NCBI GenBank assembly: GCA_021414025.1
Contig: JAIOPG010000005.1
Coordinates: forward strand, 62,001 to 126,000
DNA: 64,000 bases
Direction of reading: 5' to 3'
From: Planctomycetota bacterium
GTDB taxonomy: Bacteria > Planctomycetota > Phycisphaerae > Phycisphaerales > SM1A02
The notes beneath the pieces are model-generated. The model made no database searches. It was not told the DNA's origin and saw only the letters and a list, made by a program, of their open reading frames with translations. This document shows positions 7,214-15,890 of the stretch, one piece after another. Every line of letters starts with the position of its first letter. The stretch's first letter is position 1. A program made the translations under genes and the position numbers.

Positions 7214-10200
7214 ATGAGCCGAGCCACCCACGTCATTGGTTTTGCGTTCCTGATCTGTGCCGCCACCCTCTTCGCGCAAAATCCGCCACCGGTGGCGATG
7301 CGTCCCTCGGACGTGAGGCGCGACCTGATCGAGCATGCGACGGTGGTGGTGAAGCCCGGCGAGCGCATCGAGGATGGCGCGGTGCTGGTTGAGGATGGGT
7401 GGATCAAAGCGGTCGGCAAGAGCGGCGCCGTGACGGCTCCGGCGGGTACGCATGTCATCGACGCCAAGGGTCTGACCCTCTATCCGGGATTGATCGACGC
7501 GGGCTTGATGATCGACAGCGCCGCCGCGGCACGTGAGGCGGCCGCCGACGCCACGGGCTATTGGAACGACAAGGTCACGCCGCAGGTGCGCGTTGCCAAC
7601 ATGGCGACCCTGGCCTCGAGCATTCGCAAGGAACTGCGCGACATGGGATTCACGATCGCGGCGGTCCATCCCAATTCGGGAATCCTGCGCGGCGAGAGCG
7701 CGGTGGTGCTGCTGGCCAATGACGACCGCAAGGTCGAGCAGCTCGTGCCCAGCGCGGGCCAGAACATCTCCTTCGCCCATGTCGGCGACGAAGGTCCCGA
7801 CTCGAGCCGCTATCCCGCCGCGCTGATGGGAACCATGGCGGTGATCCGCCAGTCCTTCTTGGACGCGCAGTGGTTGTCTCGCTCCAACGCGGTCTGGAAA
7901 TCCCACCCACAGGGCAACGATCCGCCCAAGGCCTCCGCGGCGCTGGCGGCGCTGGAACCGGCGATTCAGGGCAAATCAATGGTGATTTTCGACACCAACA
8001 ACGAGCAGGATCTGCTTCGCGCCGCCGCTTTGGCGAACGAGTTCGGCCTGAAGGCCCGGATCATCGGATCAGGCAATGAATTCCGCCGGCTCAACGAAGT
8101 GGCGGCGACGCACCTTCCCATCGTGGCGACCTTTGAGTTTCCCAAGACCCCGGACGTGAGCGATCCGCGCAAGGACGAGTCGGTTTCGCTGCGCGACCTG
8201 GAGACCTGGGCGCTGGCGCCGCGCAATGTGAAGCGGCTGCTGGACGCGGGCGTGGATGTCAGCGTGGGCACCGCGAAGCTGAAGAACCGCGGAGACTTTC
8301 CGGCGCGGGCGCGCCGCGCCATGCTCGGCGGACTTTCGGAGGACGAGCTGCTCTCGTGTCTGACCACGCGGCCGGCGCAGCAGCTTGGACTCTCTGCCGT
8401 CGCAGGAACGATTGAACCCGGCCGCATGGCGAACCTGGTGCTGCTGGATGGCCCGCTCTTCGGCGAGAAGACGCATGTGATGCGAACCTTCGTGGCCGGA
8501 GATTCGACCAACGTGTACGAGCCCGTCATCTTTGGATTCAAGGGTCCCTGCACGCTCAAGTGCGACGCGATCGAGCTGGCGGGAAATTTCGATCCGGAGA
8601 CCAAGGCCATCAACTTCGAGACTTTGGCGCAGGTGGTTGCTCCGGTCCCGCCCACTGCGCCCCCGGCTGCTCCTGCTGCACCACCTGCCGCCGCGCCTGC
8701 AGCGGCACCCGTTCCATCCGCGGCGGATGCGAAACCTGCGGAGGTCAAGCCTGCCGAGGCGGTCGCCGCGGCGCCCGCCAAACCCTTCGAGCCCAAGAAA
8801 TTCACCGCGGAGCATGTCGACTTTGATCTGGACCGCGTCGGCTTCACGCTGCCGGGCGAGGCCCTGTCAAGCGAGGGCCTGCTCCGCTGCACCGCCGTCC
8901 GCATCGGCGATCGCGTTGAAGGCGTGGCCCAGACGCGTGACGGGAAGACTCTTGTTTTCACGCTGACCAAGCGCGATGTTCCCAAACCCGCGGATGCGAA
9001 GGTGGCTGATGCAAAACCCGCCGACGCGAAGCCTGCGGATCCCAAGGCGGCCGACGCGAAACCCGGTGATGCCAAACCCGCCGAAGCGGTCGCCGCTGCT
9101 CCCGCCAAGAAGACGGAGGATCCGCTGGCGTTCCTGCCCGCCGTCACGCCGCTGGGCGAATATGGCCTTGAAGCGCCGCCAGCATCCCAGGCCGTGCTGG
9201 TGAAGAACGCGACCATCTGGACCTGCGGACCGGCCGGCACGCTCAAAAGTGCCGACCTTCTGGTGGTGGATGGAAAGGTGAAGGCGGTCGGAAGCAACGT
9301 GGCGAACGTTCCCGCGGGAGCCCTGGTGATCGACGGCACCGGCAAGCATGTCACGCCCGGCCTCATCGACTGCCACAGTCACACCGGCATCGAAGGCGGC
9401 GTGAACGAGGGCACCAAGAACGACACTGCGGAGTGCCGCATCAACGACTGCATCGACCCCGATGCCATCGGCTGGTACCGCGAACTGGCGGGCGGGTTGA
9501 CCGCGGCCAACCAATTGCACGGCAGCGCCAATCCCATCGGCGGCCAGAACAGCGTCGTGAAACTGAAATGGGGCAACAGCGCCAATGACTTCCGCATTCC
9601 CGGCGCGATCCCCGGCATCAAGTTCGCCCTGGGCGAGAACGTCACGCGCCCGCGCGGCCGCTACCCCAACACCCGCATGGGCGTGGAGGCGCTGCTGCGC
9701 GACAGCTTCCGCGAGGCCCGTGAGTACGCCGCCAAGCAGCGCGACTACGCGGCGCTGACCGAGGATGCGAAGGCCTCAACCATGCCGCCGCGGCGCGACC
9801 TGCAGCTGGAGGCCCTGGCGGAGATCCTGGAGGGCAAGCGCCTGGTGCATTGCCACAGCTACCGACAGGACGAGATCCTGATGCTGCTTCGGCTGGCTGA
9901 GGAGTTCAACTTCCGCGTGGGCACCTTCCAGCATGTGCTCGAGGGTTACAAGGTCGCCGACCTCATCGCCAAGCACGGCGCGGGGGCGAGCACCTTCAGC
10001 GACTGGTGGGCCTACAAGATGGAGGTGATGGACGCGGTGCCTTTCAACGGCTCGCTGATGCATGACGTCGGCGTGGTGGTGAGCTTCAACTCCGACAGCG
10101 ACGAGATGGCGCGGCGACTGAACATGGAAGCCGCCAAGGCCGTGAAGTATGGCGGGTGCGATCCGGTCGAGGCGCTCAAATTCGTCACCATCAACCCGGC

Positions 10201-10645
10201 AAAGCAACTCAAGATCGACCAGCACATGGGCAGCCTCGAGGCGGGCAAGGATGGTGACTTTGTCGTCTGGTCGGGCGAGCCGCTGAGCGGATTCACCCTG
10301 GCGGAGAGCACCTGGATCGAGGGGGCCTGCTACTTCGACCGCGCCAAGGAGCAGGCGATGCGCGAGCGCGACGCCAAGCTGCGGGCGCGCCTGCTCGAAC
10401 TGGCTGTCGCCGAAGGCGAGAAGACCGGCAACCTGAAGACGATCGAACCACCGAAGGCGGAGCCGGCCAAGGACGCCAAGCCGGCGCCCACCACTTTGCT
10501 AACCCGAATGATGGATCTGCGTCGTGAGGCGCTGGTCGAGCAGGTCCGCCGCGGACGCGACCCCGAATCCATGGGGCCGGGTGATTGCGGATGCGGAGGC
10601 TCGAGCGAAGGCTGGCGCATTCTGCTGGAGGAGGGCCGCCAATGA
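7214..10645 (+). CDS. Secreted tandem amidohydrolase (degenerate plus active-type domain)
   Basis: 1143 residues. The ATG at 7214 follows GCAGGAG and starts a signal peptide (AFLICAATLFAQ). Two imidazolonepropionase-type amidohydrolase modules are joined by a linker rich in Pro, Ala and DAKPAD repeats (about residues 480-660). The first module keeps the fold landmarks (LTLYPGLIDAG, IEPGRMANLVLLDG), but the metal motif HxH is missing because PGLIDxHxH reads PGLIDAGLM. The second module has an intact PGLIDCHSH, further histidines (VHCHSYRQ, FQHVLEGY) and the closing SLEAGKDGDFVVWSG. It probably hydrolyses a cyclic amide or peptide in the periplasm; the substrate is unknown. It overlaps the next gene by ATGA. 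Confidence 0.85.
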   Translation: MSRATHVIGFAFLICAATLFAQNPPPVAMRPSDVRRDLIEHATVVVKPGERIEDGAVLVEDGWIKAVGKSGAVTAPAGTHVIDAKGLTLYPGLIDAGLMIDSAAAAREAAADATGYWNDKVTPQVRVANMATLASSIRKELRDMGFTIAAVHPNSGILRGESAVVLLANDDRKVEQLVPSAGQNISFAHVGDEGPDSSRYPAALMGTMAVIRQSFLDAQWLSRSNAVWKSHPQGNDPPKASAALAALEPAIQGKSMVIFDTNNEQDLLRAAALANEFGLKARIIGSGNEFRRLNEVAATHLPIVATFEFPKTPDVSDPRKDESVSLRDLETWALAPRNVKRLLDAGVDVSVGTAKLKNRGDFPARARRAMLGGLSEDELLSCLTTRPAQQLGLSAVAGTIEPGRMANLVLLDGPLFGEKTHVMRTFVAGDSTNVYEPVIFGFKGPCTLKCDAIELAGNFDPETKAINFETLAQVVAPVPPTAPPAAPAAPPAAAPAAAPVPSAADAKPAEVKPAEAVAAAPAKPFEPKKFTAEHVDFDLDRVGFTLPGEALSSEGLLRCTAVRIGDRVEGVAQTRDGKTLVFTLTKRDVPKPADAKVADAKPADAKPADPKAADAKPGDAKPAEAVAAAPAKKTEDPLAFLPAVTPLGEYGLEAPPASQAVLVKNATIWTCGPAGTLKSADLLVVDGKVKAVGSNVANVPAGALVIDGTGKHVTPGLIDCHSHTGIEGGVNEGTKNDTAECRINDCIDPDAIGWYRELAGGLTAANQLHGSANPIGGQNSVVKLKWGNSANDFRIPGAIPGIKFALGENVTRPRGRYPNTRMGVEALLRDSFREAREYAAKQRDYAALTEDAKASTMPPRRDLQLEALAEILEGKRLVHCHSYRQDEILMLLRLAEEFNFRVGTFQHVLEGYKVADLIAKHGAGASTFSDWWAYKMEVMDAVPFNGSLMHDVGVVVSFNSDSDEMARRLNMEAAKAVKYGGCDPVEALKFVTINPAKQLKIDQHMGSLEAGKDGDFVVWSGEPLSGFTLAESTWIEGACYFDRAKEQAMRERDAKLRARLLELAVAEGEKTGNLKTIEPPKAEPAKDAKPAPTTLLTRMMDLRREALVEQVRRGRDPESMGPGDCGCGGSSEGWRILLEEGRQ

Positions 10646-12012
10646 ACCATTCCATGAACATCGTGCGATGCTTCGCCGCCACGCTGGGACTCGCTGCGGC
10701 GGCCTTCGCCCAAAGCGCCCAGATTCCCGCCGCGCCGCAGGCGAAACCGGTGGCGCTGGTGAACGCGCGCATCTTCACGGCGGAGCCCGGTATGAAAATC
10801 ATCGAGCGCGGCTACGTGATCTTCGACAAGGGCGTCATCGTGTCGATCGGCCCCGGCGAGACGCCGGACCTTCCCGCGGAGTGCGCCAAATACGATTGCA
10901 CCGGACTCACCGTGATGCCGGGATTCATCCATGTGGGCAGTGAGCTTGGCCTGGTGGAAGTCCAGCAGGTCAACGCCACCGATGACCGCAATGAGTTCGG
11001 CCAGTACCACCCGGAGATCCGCGCCTGCGTGGCGGTGAACCCCGACAGCGACCTCATCCCGGTGGCCCGCTCGGGCGGCGTGCTCAACACCGTGGTCTTT
11101 CCGCAGAGCGGAGTGGTTGCCGGCCACGCCAGCGTGATGCGCGTCGACGGCTGGACCAGCGAGGACCAGACCCTGGTGCCTCGCGCCGGGCTGATCGTGC
11201 GCTGGCCCATGAGCGAGCCCATCGTTGCGCCGTGGATGGACAAGAGCGTGGATGACCAGAAGAAGGAGGCCGCGAAGAATCTGAAGGAGTTGGACGCCTT
11301 CTTCGACAAGGCCAAGACCTGGATGCTGGCCCGCGAGAAGGACCCGAAGACCGAGGGCGACCTTCGCTTCGAGAACATGATCGCCGTGCTCAAGGGCGAG
11401 GAGCCCGTGTATTTCGTGGCCAACTCGCCGGGACAGATCGAGGGCGCGCTGCTCTGGGCGAAGAGCCGAAACCTGCGGCCAATCATCTGGGGCGGCGCGG
11501 GCGCCGCCAGTTGCATTCCCCTGCTCAAGGATGCCAAGGCCGCCGTGGTCATCGCGGGCACGCACCGCCTTCCCGCGCGGCGGGCGGACTCGGTCGACGC
11601 GATCTACGCGCTGCCCAAGAAGCTGGCCGACGCGGGCATTCCCTTCTGCATCGCCACCGGCAGCGATCCGAGCAACGATCGCCATCTGCCCGACCACGCC
11701 GCCACCGCCGTCGCCTACGGACTGTCGCGCGACCTGGCCCTGCAAAGCGTGACCAGCGGCGCCGCCCAGATCGCCGGAGTCGGCGACAAGCTGGGCTCGA
11801 TCGCGCCGGGCAAGCTGGCCACGCTCCAGATCGTCGACGGCGAGCCCCTGGAAATGACCACCGAGCCGGTCCTGATTTTCTCGGAGGGCCGCCGCGTAGA
11901 TTTCGGCGACCGCCAGAAGCGTCTCGACGTGAAGTACCGCGAGAAATATCGGCGCATGGGTCTGCTGCCCGCCGAGAAGCCGCCGGCGCACCCCGCCCCG
12001 GTCCCCCGCTAG
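10642..12012 (+). CDS. Secreted amidohydrolase-like protein lacking the HxH metal motif
   Basis: 456 residues, with a signal peptide (ATLGLAAAAFAQ). The protein follows the amidohydrolase architecture: N-terminal beta-sandwich (ALVNARIFTAEPG), entry to the barrel at LTVMPGFIHVGSELG, and the C-terminal return LGSIAPGKLATLQIVDGEPL. Where active members have PGxIDxHxH this one reads PGFIHVGS, so the usual binuclear site cannot form, although TGSDPSNDRHLPDH keeps a His and an Asp. It may be an inactive partner of the tandem protein just upstream, with which it is translationally coupled (ATGA overlap). Likely periplasmic. Confidence 0.75.
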   Translation: MNHSMNIVRCFAATLGLAAAAFAQSAQIPAAPQAKPVALVNARIFTAEPGMKIIERGYVIFDKGVIVSIGPGETPDLPAECAKYDCTGLTVMPGFIHVGSELGLVEVQQVNATDDRNEFGQYHPEIRACVAVNPDSDLIPVARSGGVLNTVVFPQSGVVAGHASVMRVDGWTSEDQTLVPRAGLIVRWPMSEPIVAPWMDKSVDDQKKEAAKNLKELDAFFDKAKTWMLAREKDPKTEGDLRFENMIAVLKGEEPVYFVANSPGQIEGALLWAKSRNLRPIIWGGAGAASCIPLLKDAKAAVVIAGTHRLPARRADSVDAIYALPKKLADAGIPFCIATGSDPSNDRHLPDHAATAVAYGLSRDLALQSVTSGAAQIAGVGDKLGSIAPGKLATLQIVDGEPLEMTTEPVLIFSEGRRVDFGDRQKRLDVKYREKYRRMGLLPAEKPPAHPAPVPR

Positions 12013-12015
12013 CCT

Positions 12016-13419
12016 GTGGCGGTGCAGGACTTCAAGACACTTGGCGTCGACCCGCTGCTGGCTTCGTTCCTGGCGCGGTTGAAGATCACCGCGCCGACCG
12101 AGGTGCAGGCGGGCACCATCGTGGCGGCGATCTCGGGCCGCGACATCGTTGCCGTGGCCCCCACGGGAACTGGCAAGACGCTGGCCTACCTGCTGCCCAT
12201 CGCCACGCGGCTTCGCGCCGACCGCCCCACCGAAGACAATCGACATTTCACCGATCCGCGGGCGCGGCTGCGGGCCATCGTGCTGGCGCCGACGCGCGAG
12301 CTGGCCCAGCAGATCGGCAAGGAGGCAACCCAGTTGCTGGGCGGCACCGTGCTGCGCTGTGCGGTGGTGTGGGGCAAGAGCTCCATCGCGGCGCAGGCGG
12401 CGGCGCTGAAGGCCGGCGTGGATGTGCTGGTGGGCACCCCGGGGCGCGTGCGCGAGCTGCTGGAGATCGACGCCTGCTCGCTCGCCTGGATCCAGATGGT
12501 CGTGATCGACGAGGCTGACCGCATGCTCGACATGGGCTTCGCGCCGCAGGTCCGCGCGCTGATGGAGCGCGTGCCCGCCCAGCGGCAAACCTATCTTTTC
12601 ACCGCCACGCTGCGGCCCGCGGTCGAGTCGCTCGCCGGCGAGATCGTGCGCGAGCCCTTCCGCTACGGCGGCAGCTCCACTGCGGCACGCACCGTTCCCA
12701 CCGCCTACGACTGCCGCGACGCCGCCAAGACGCCGCTGCTGCTGCACCTGCTCAAGGACCCCAAGCGCACCGGCGTGCTGGTCTTCACCCGCACCCGCCG
12801 CCGCGCCGGCTGGGTGGCCACGGCTCTGCGGCGCAACGACATTCCCACCGGACTGCTGCACGGCGACCGCTCGCAGAAGCAGCGCGAAGCGGCACTGGAT
12901 GGACTGCGCACAGGAGAGAACCGGGTTCTTGTTGCCACCGACGTGGCGGCGCGCGGATTGCATGTGCCCGCCATCCGCTGCGTGGTGAATTATGATCTGC
13001 CCCCGATGGATGACGATGTGATCCACCGGATCGGCCGCGCCGGCCATGCCAGCGATTTCGCGGAATCCTTCGTCTTCGTCGACACGCAGGACCGGACCCG
13101 CTGGGAGCGCGTCGCCCAGGCCCTGGAGATCCCGCCGGACTTGCTCCCCGATCCCGAGGCCGCGCGACTGGCCCCCAGGAAGCGCGGCGCCCATGCCGCC
13201 GGCCCGGCCGGAAAGTCCGAGGCGACCGGCGTGAACCGCCCCCTGCGCCGCAGCACCAAGGTGATTCTCGCCCTGCGCGGCCGGTTGAAGGTGGAGAAGA
13301 CCACCCGGGAAAATGCCGCGGTGCGCAAGGGCCGCCTGCGCGGCAAGCAATCCAACAAGCCGATCAATCCCAAGTCGGCCGTGGGCAAGGGCATCCGGCC
13401 CGGACCGGGAGGGCGGTGA
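12016..13419 (+). CDS. DEAD-box ATP-dependent RNA helicase
   Basis: 467 residues, starting from a GTG at 12016 or 12022, three bases after the previous stop. All helicase motifs can be read in order: Q-motif (FKTLGVDPLL, PTEVQAG), motif I APTGTGKT, Ia PTRELAQQ, Ib GTPGR, II DEAD, III as TAT instead of the usual SAT, IV VLVFTRTRR, V DVAARGLHVP, VI HRIGRAG. The C-terminal tail of about 90 residues is very basic, as in cold-shock/ribosome-assembly helicases of the RhlE type, and would bind RNA non-specifically. Likely role: unwinding structured RNA during ribosome assembly or decay. Confidence 0.93.
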   Translation: MAVQDFKTLGVDPLLASFLARLKITAPTEVQAGTIVAAISGRDIVAVAPTGTGKTLAYLLPIATRLRADRPTEDNRHFTDPRARLRAIVLAPTRELAQQIGKEATQLLGGTVLRCAVVWGKSSIAAQAAALKAGVDVLVGTPGRVRELLEIDACSLAWIQMVVIDEADRMLDMGFAPQVRALMERVPAQRQTYLFTATLRPAVESLAGEIVREPFRYGGSSTAARTVPTAYDCRDAAKTPLLLHLLKDPKRTGVLVFTRTRRRAGWVATALRRNDIPTGLLHGDRSQKQREAALDGLRTGENRVLVATDVAARGLHVPAIRCVVNYDLPPMDDDVIHRIGRAGHASDFAESFVFVDTQDRTRWERVAQALEIPPDLLPDPEAARLAPRKRGAHAAGPAGKSEATGVNRPLRRSTKVILALRGRLKVEKTTRENAAVRKGRLRGKQSNKPINPKSAVGKGIRPGPGGR

Positions 13420-14042
13420 TGCGCGGATGGATCCCCGATGCCCTGCTGGCCCTGGTGAGCGCGGTCGTGGTGTCGCTGTGCATCGCCGCATGGTGCGTCA
13501 ATGAGTGGTGCGTCAACATCCTTTTCGGCACCCACCTGGTCGACATCGACACGTGGGTCGTGAATGGCCGCGACCCATGGACCGTCTCTCACCACGAAGG
13601 CTTCGGAGTCGACTGGGTCAACTGCTCCAAGATCTACGCGCCACTGCTCTCTCCGGTCGAGGCGGCCGGCGCTCCGCCTTCCTGGGCCGTGAATGCCATG
13701 GCACCCATGGATCAGTATGAGCGCGGCACGCGCGTCGCCGCGCTGGGCGCAGGCTGGCCGATGGTCCAGGTAGTGCGCGTGTGGGTGCAGACGCGCAACG
13801 ACGAGCTCTTTCCGCCCAGCGCGGAGTTCGACGTGAGCGGCGCCTGTCTGGACATGGGCCGGAACCGCCTGTGGGAGGAACCACGGACGTTTTCATTCGT
13901 GCCGGTCGCGGTCGTGGTTGATGTGATTCCGTGGTTCGCGATGTTCTTCGTCAGCCTGCGGCTCTACCGAGGCCACGGTCCGCAAAGGCCCGCTCTCAGG
14001 ACGAAGGCAGCAGCGGGATCACCACCCGCAGCAGCACCATGA
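13419..14042 (+). CDS. Membrane protein of unknown function
   Basis: 207 residues. The ATG at 13419 shares a base with the helicase stop (TGATG), so the two are translationally coupled. One membrane helix lies at the N-terminus (ALLALVSAVVVSLCIAAW) and another near the C-terminus (VPVAVVVDVIPWFAMFFVSL). The roughly 130 residues between them carry several Trp and Cys residues (WCVNEWCVNILF, VNCSKIY, GACLDMG) and would lie outside the membrane. The short tail is Ala/Pro-rich. No family was recognised. The 3' end overlaps the convergent gene at 13996-14244 by 47 bases. Confidence 0.65.
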   Translation: MRGWIPDALLALVSAVVVSLCIAAWCVNEWCVNILFGTHLVDIDTWVVNGRDPWTVSHHEGFGVDWVNCSKIYAPLLSPVEAAGAPPSWAVNAMAPMDQYERGTRVAALGAGWPMVQVVRVWVQTRNDELFPPSAEFDVSGACLDMGRNRLWEEPRTFSFVPVAVVVDVIPWFAMFFVSLRLYRGHGPQRPALRTKAAAGSPPAAAP

Positions 14043-14244
14043 GCCCCGCGGCCAGCGCCGCCATCACCAGAATCGAATGCGCCGTCATGGTGACCGCCTC
14101 GCGCCAAAAATGCTCGAGCGACTCCAGCCGGACGGCCTTCCAGGTCACGCTGACACCCGCGCAGCATGGGATGAGGAGCAGCCACCACCAGTTGGCCACG
14201 GTGGGCAAGGGCTGCAGGAACGGGATGTAGGCGAGCTCGAGCAT
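13996..14244 (-). CDS. Small membrane protein
   Basis: 82 residues with two hydrophobic segments (NWWWLLLIPCCAGVSV and SILVMAALAAGLMVLLRVVIPLL) separated by a basic/acidic loop. The ATG shares one base with the stop of the gene upstream (TGATG), so it is coupled to the membrane protein at 14244-14696 and probably works with it. No family was recognised. Its 3' end runs under the end of the plus-strand gene at 13419-14042. Confidence 0.65.
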   Translation of the reverse strand: MLELAYIPFLQPLPTVANWWWLLLIPCCAGVSVTWKAVRLESLEHFWREAVTMTAHSILVMAALAAGLMVLLRVVIPLLPSS

Positions 14245-14696
14245 CAGACGATCCCCTCCCGCTTGCCGCCGCGATGCAGCACGTCCAGCACGGCGACCAC
14301 GTTCATCATTCCCGCCAGGCCGCAGAGCAGCGTGCCAATTTCGTTCGAGGGTCCGGCCCCTTTGTAGCTGCTCACCATGATCTTGCCGCCCTGGACCGCC
14401 AGCGGAAGCAGTTCGCCAACCTCGCCGCTCTTGAGCAGGCTCGAGTTGAGCAGGTCGGTGGCGAAGGCCAGGCCGCCCGCGCCCGCTTGCGCGACGAACC
14501 ACATGCCATCCTCGCGCCGATCGACGCAGTCCACGCCGCCGACAAGCACACCGAGCAGGAAAAGTCCTCCTACGCCGAGCAAAATCAGCTTTCCCCGCGC
14601 CTTTTCACCGGCTTTGTAGTGCCCAAGTCCGGGCAGGATCCATCCCAGGATCGCGGCCGTGATGTTGAAGGGTCGATCCTCGATGTCTTCTGTCAT
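14244..14696 (-). CDS. Planctomycete-type membrane protein (DUF6677-like)
   Basis: 150 residues starting at the ATG at 14696. The opening NITAAILGWILPGLGHYKAGEKARGKLILLGVG is the pattern of small planctomycete membrane proteins: a helix ending in PGLGH, a basic turn, then a second helix (FLLGVLVGGV). Two more hydrophobic stretches follow (FVAQAGAGGLAFATDLL, TLLCGLAGMMNVVAVLDVL). The assignment to DUF6677 is from memory of the pattern and uncertain. Function unknown. Coupled to the 82-residue membrane protein downstream. Confidence 0.7.
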   Translation of the reverse strand: MTEDIEDRPFNITAAILGWILPGLGHYKAGEKARGKLILLGVGGLFLLGVLVGGVDCVDRREDGMWFVAQAGAGGLAFATDLLNSSLLKSGEVGELLPLAVQGGKIMVSSYKGAGPSNEIGTLLCGLAGMMNVVAVLDVLHRGGKREGIV

Positions 14697-14729
14697 TCCA
14701 TGCCCGATCGCTGTTGGCCGGCGGCGAAA

Positions 14730-14758
14730 TTGCCCCGACTGGATTGGTACAGTATATC
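14730..14758 (+). promoter_or_regulatory. Candidate sigma-70-type promoter for the gene at 14807
   Basis: TTGCCC and TATATC separated by 17 bases, about 50 bases before the ATG at 14807 and in the divergent spacer between that gene and the minus-strand membrane-protein pair. Only the element match supports it. Confidence 0.3.
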
Positions 14759-14806
14759 GGTCGACCCGACGCGCGACCGCTCGCTCCTCCCCAACCCAAA
14801 GCTCCC

Positions 14807-15211
14807 ATGACTTCAAACCCACCCAAGCCCGATCCGCACCACATACCACGAGCCAACGACGTCACCGATCGCCGCATCGGCATCGACCGGCGCGACCACG
14901 AGGTCTCCAAGGCGTCCAACCTCGAGCGGCGGCGCGGACCGGGACGGCGACTCACGGACTTCGTGAAGAGCGCCGAGGAGGGCGAGATGAACAAGGAGCA
15001 GTTCCTCTTCCTGCTCGCCCTGGACACCTTCAAGCGCGTCAACCACAAGGCCTTTCCGACCTGGACCGACGTGCTGGAGATCGTCCGCAAGCTGGGCTAT
15101 CGCAAGACGCTCAAGAGCGAGATCGAGCTGGGCTCCCGCGCCGTGGACTGGACCGAAAGCCCGACCGCCGCGATCGGCGTGAACAAGCTGGCCCACGAGC
15201 AGAAGGACTGA
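14807..15211 (+). CDS. Conserved-looking hypothetical protein
   Basis: 134 residues, cytoplasmic by composition (no signal or membrane helix). The N-terminal third is very basic and rich in RR pairs (DRRIGIDRRDHE, ERRRGPGRRL). The rest is a compact helical region (MNKEQFLFLLALDTFKRVNHKAFPTWTDVLEIVRKLGYRKT) that could be a small helix-turn-helix-like unit. The aromatic WTDVLEIVRKLGYRK block looks conserved, but I do not recognise a family. A nucleic-acid-binding role is a guess from charge only. Convergent with the ferredoxin gene. Confidence 0.65.
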   Translation: MTSNPPKPDPHHIPRANDVTDRRIGIDRRDHEVSKASNLERRRGPGRRLTDFVKSAEEGEMNKEQFLFLLALDTFKRVNHKAFPTWTDVLEIVRKLGYRKTLKSEIELGSRAVDWTESPTAAIGVNKLAHEQKD

Positions 15212-15295
15212 CACCGCCACGTTGGGGGCTGAATGTCGATCGTTGAAATAAAGGGGCGGCACTGCGCCGAGCGGCCTGGAAAGGCCCCGCGACGA

Positions 15296-15559
15296 CTACT
15301 TCTTTTTGTACCAATCCGCGTTGATTTGCACGTATTTCTGCCATTCCGCGGGCAAATCCTCGCTGGGGAAGATGGCCCGGACCGGGCACTCGTCCACGCA
15401 GAGGCCGCAGTCGATGCAGGTGTCGGGATCGATGTAGAGCTGCGTCGCATCCGGGAATTTTTCCGCGCCCTTCACCGGGTGGATGCAGTCCACGGGGCAG
15501 ACGTCCACGCAGGAGCTGTCCTTGGTTCCGATGCAGGGTTCGGCGATCACATGGGTCAT
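15296..15559 (-). CDS. fdxA: Ferredoxin with two Fe-S clusters
   Basis: 87 residues. The N-terminal cluster motif is CIGTKDSSCVDVCPVDC, in which the long spacing after the first Cys is typical of seven-iron (3Fe-4S/4Fe-4S) FdxA-type ferredoxins. The second motif, CIDCGLCVDECPV, is a classic 4Fe-4S site. The C-terminus (AEWQKYVQINADWYKKK) also matches this group. It is a low-potential soluble electron carrier; the partner is not evident from neighbours. It is a monocistronic minus-strand gene downstream of the terminator at 15661-15689. Confidence 0.92.
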   Translation of the reverse strand: MTHVIAEPCIGTKDSSCVDVCPVDCIHPVKGAEKFPDATQLYIDPDTCIDCGLCVDECPVRAIFPSEDLPAEWQKYVQINADWYKKK

Positions 15560-15660
15560 GGCGTTTGGCTCGCGTCGTGCGGCGCGAAATCATAGCAGGA
15601 ATTCTTTTTCTCAAGCCGATGCGGACGAACGCCGTCCGCTCATTCAAAAATATAAAAGCC

Positions 15661-15689
15661 AAAGGAGCCGGCTTCAAGCCGGCTCCTTT
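15661..15689 (-). terminator. Strong Rho-independent terminator of the tiny Lys-rich gene
   Basis: A perfect 12-base stem (AAAGGAGCCGGC / GCCGGCTCCTTT) with a 5-base loop. On the minus strand it is followed by a T-rich stretch. It lies 33 bases after the stop of the 21-codon gene at 15722-15787. Confidence 0.88.
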
Positions 15690-15721
15690 GGAACTGTTCA
15701 GTAAGGTACTTCAGTCCGGCG

Positions 15722-15787
15722 TCACTTACGACGCTTGGAGGACTTCTTAGCAGCCTTCTTCTTAGCAGCCTTCTTCTTCTTAGCCAT
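15722..15787 (-). CDS. Tiny Lys/Ala-rich basic protein (21 residues)
   Basis: A 21-codon reading frame, M-AKKKKAAKKKAAKKSSKRRK, of which 14 residues are Lys or Arg. It resembles the C-terminal tail of histone H1-like or AlgP-like proteins. Support for it being real is contextual: a GGGAG ribosome site 8 bases before the ATG, a candidate promoter at 15862-15890, a hairpin in the leader, and a strong terminator directly after it. Together they define a transcript of about 200 bases. Likely roles are nucleic-acid binding or compaction, or a ribosome-associated peptide. It is also the 3' tip of a much longer frame that has no other sign of coding. Confidence 0.65.
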   Translation of the reverse strand: MAKKKKAAKKKAAKKSSKRRK

Positions 15788-15827
15788 TGTATGGCTCCCA
15801 TGCGTTACGCTAGGTTGTCGGAGTGAG

Positions 15828-15853
15828 GAGTCGCTGCGTAACAGTAGCGACTC
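15828..15853 (-). other. Leader hairpin of the tiny Lys-rich gene
   Basis: Inverted repeat GAGTCGCT / AGCGACTC with a 10-base loop, about 40 bases upstream of the ATG and within the predicted 5' untranslated region. There is no T-run after it, so it is not a typical terminator. It could stabilise the message or regulate translation. Confidence 0.5.
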
Positions 15854-15861
15854 CACGCATA

Positions 15862-15890
15862 CTTGTACCTTTATCGACATAAAATGTGAA
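15862..15890 (-). promoter_or_regulatory. Candidate promoter of the tiny Lys-rich gene, with a repeated GTACCTTTA box
   Basis: On the minus strand, TTCACA (15885-15890) and TACAAG (15862-15867) are separated by exactly 17 bases. The 9-base word GTACCTTTA (plus strand) occurs twice, at 15865-15873 and 15891-15899, 26 bases apart. One copy overlaps the -10 element and the other lies upstream of the -35 element, a spacing that would fit a repressor or activator operator. Confidence 0.4.

Noticed and set aside
8640-9120. Repetitive Pro/Ala/Lys/Asp codons that look like a tandem repeat array
   Set aside because: They are the in-frame DAKPAD-type linker between the two amidohydrolase modules, not a CRISPR or non-coding repeat.
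10330-13491. A 1053-codon open frame on the minus strand, His/Arg/Gly-rich
   Set aside because: It runs antisense through two amidohydrolases and the DEAD-box helicase, which have full motif support. The translation is low-complexity and shows no family motif, as expected for the antisense of high-G+C genes.
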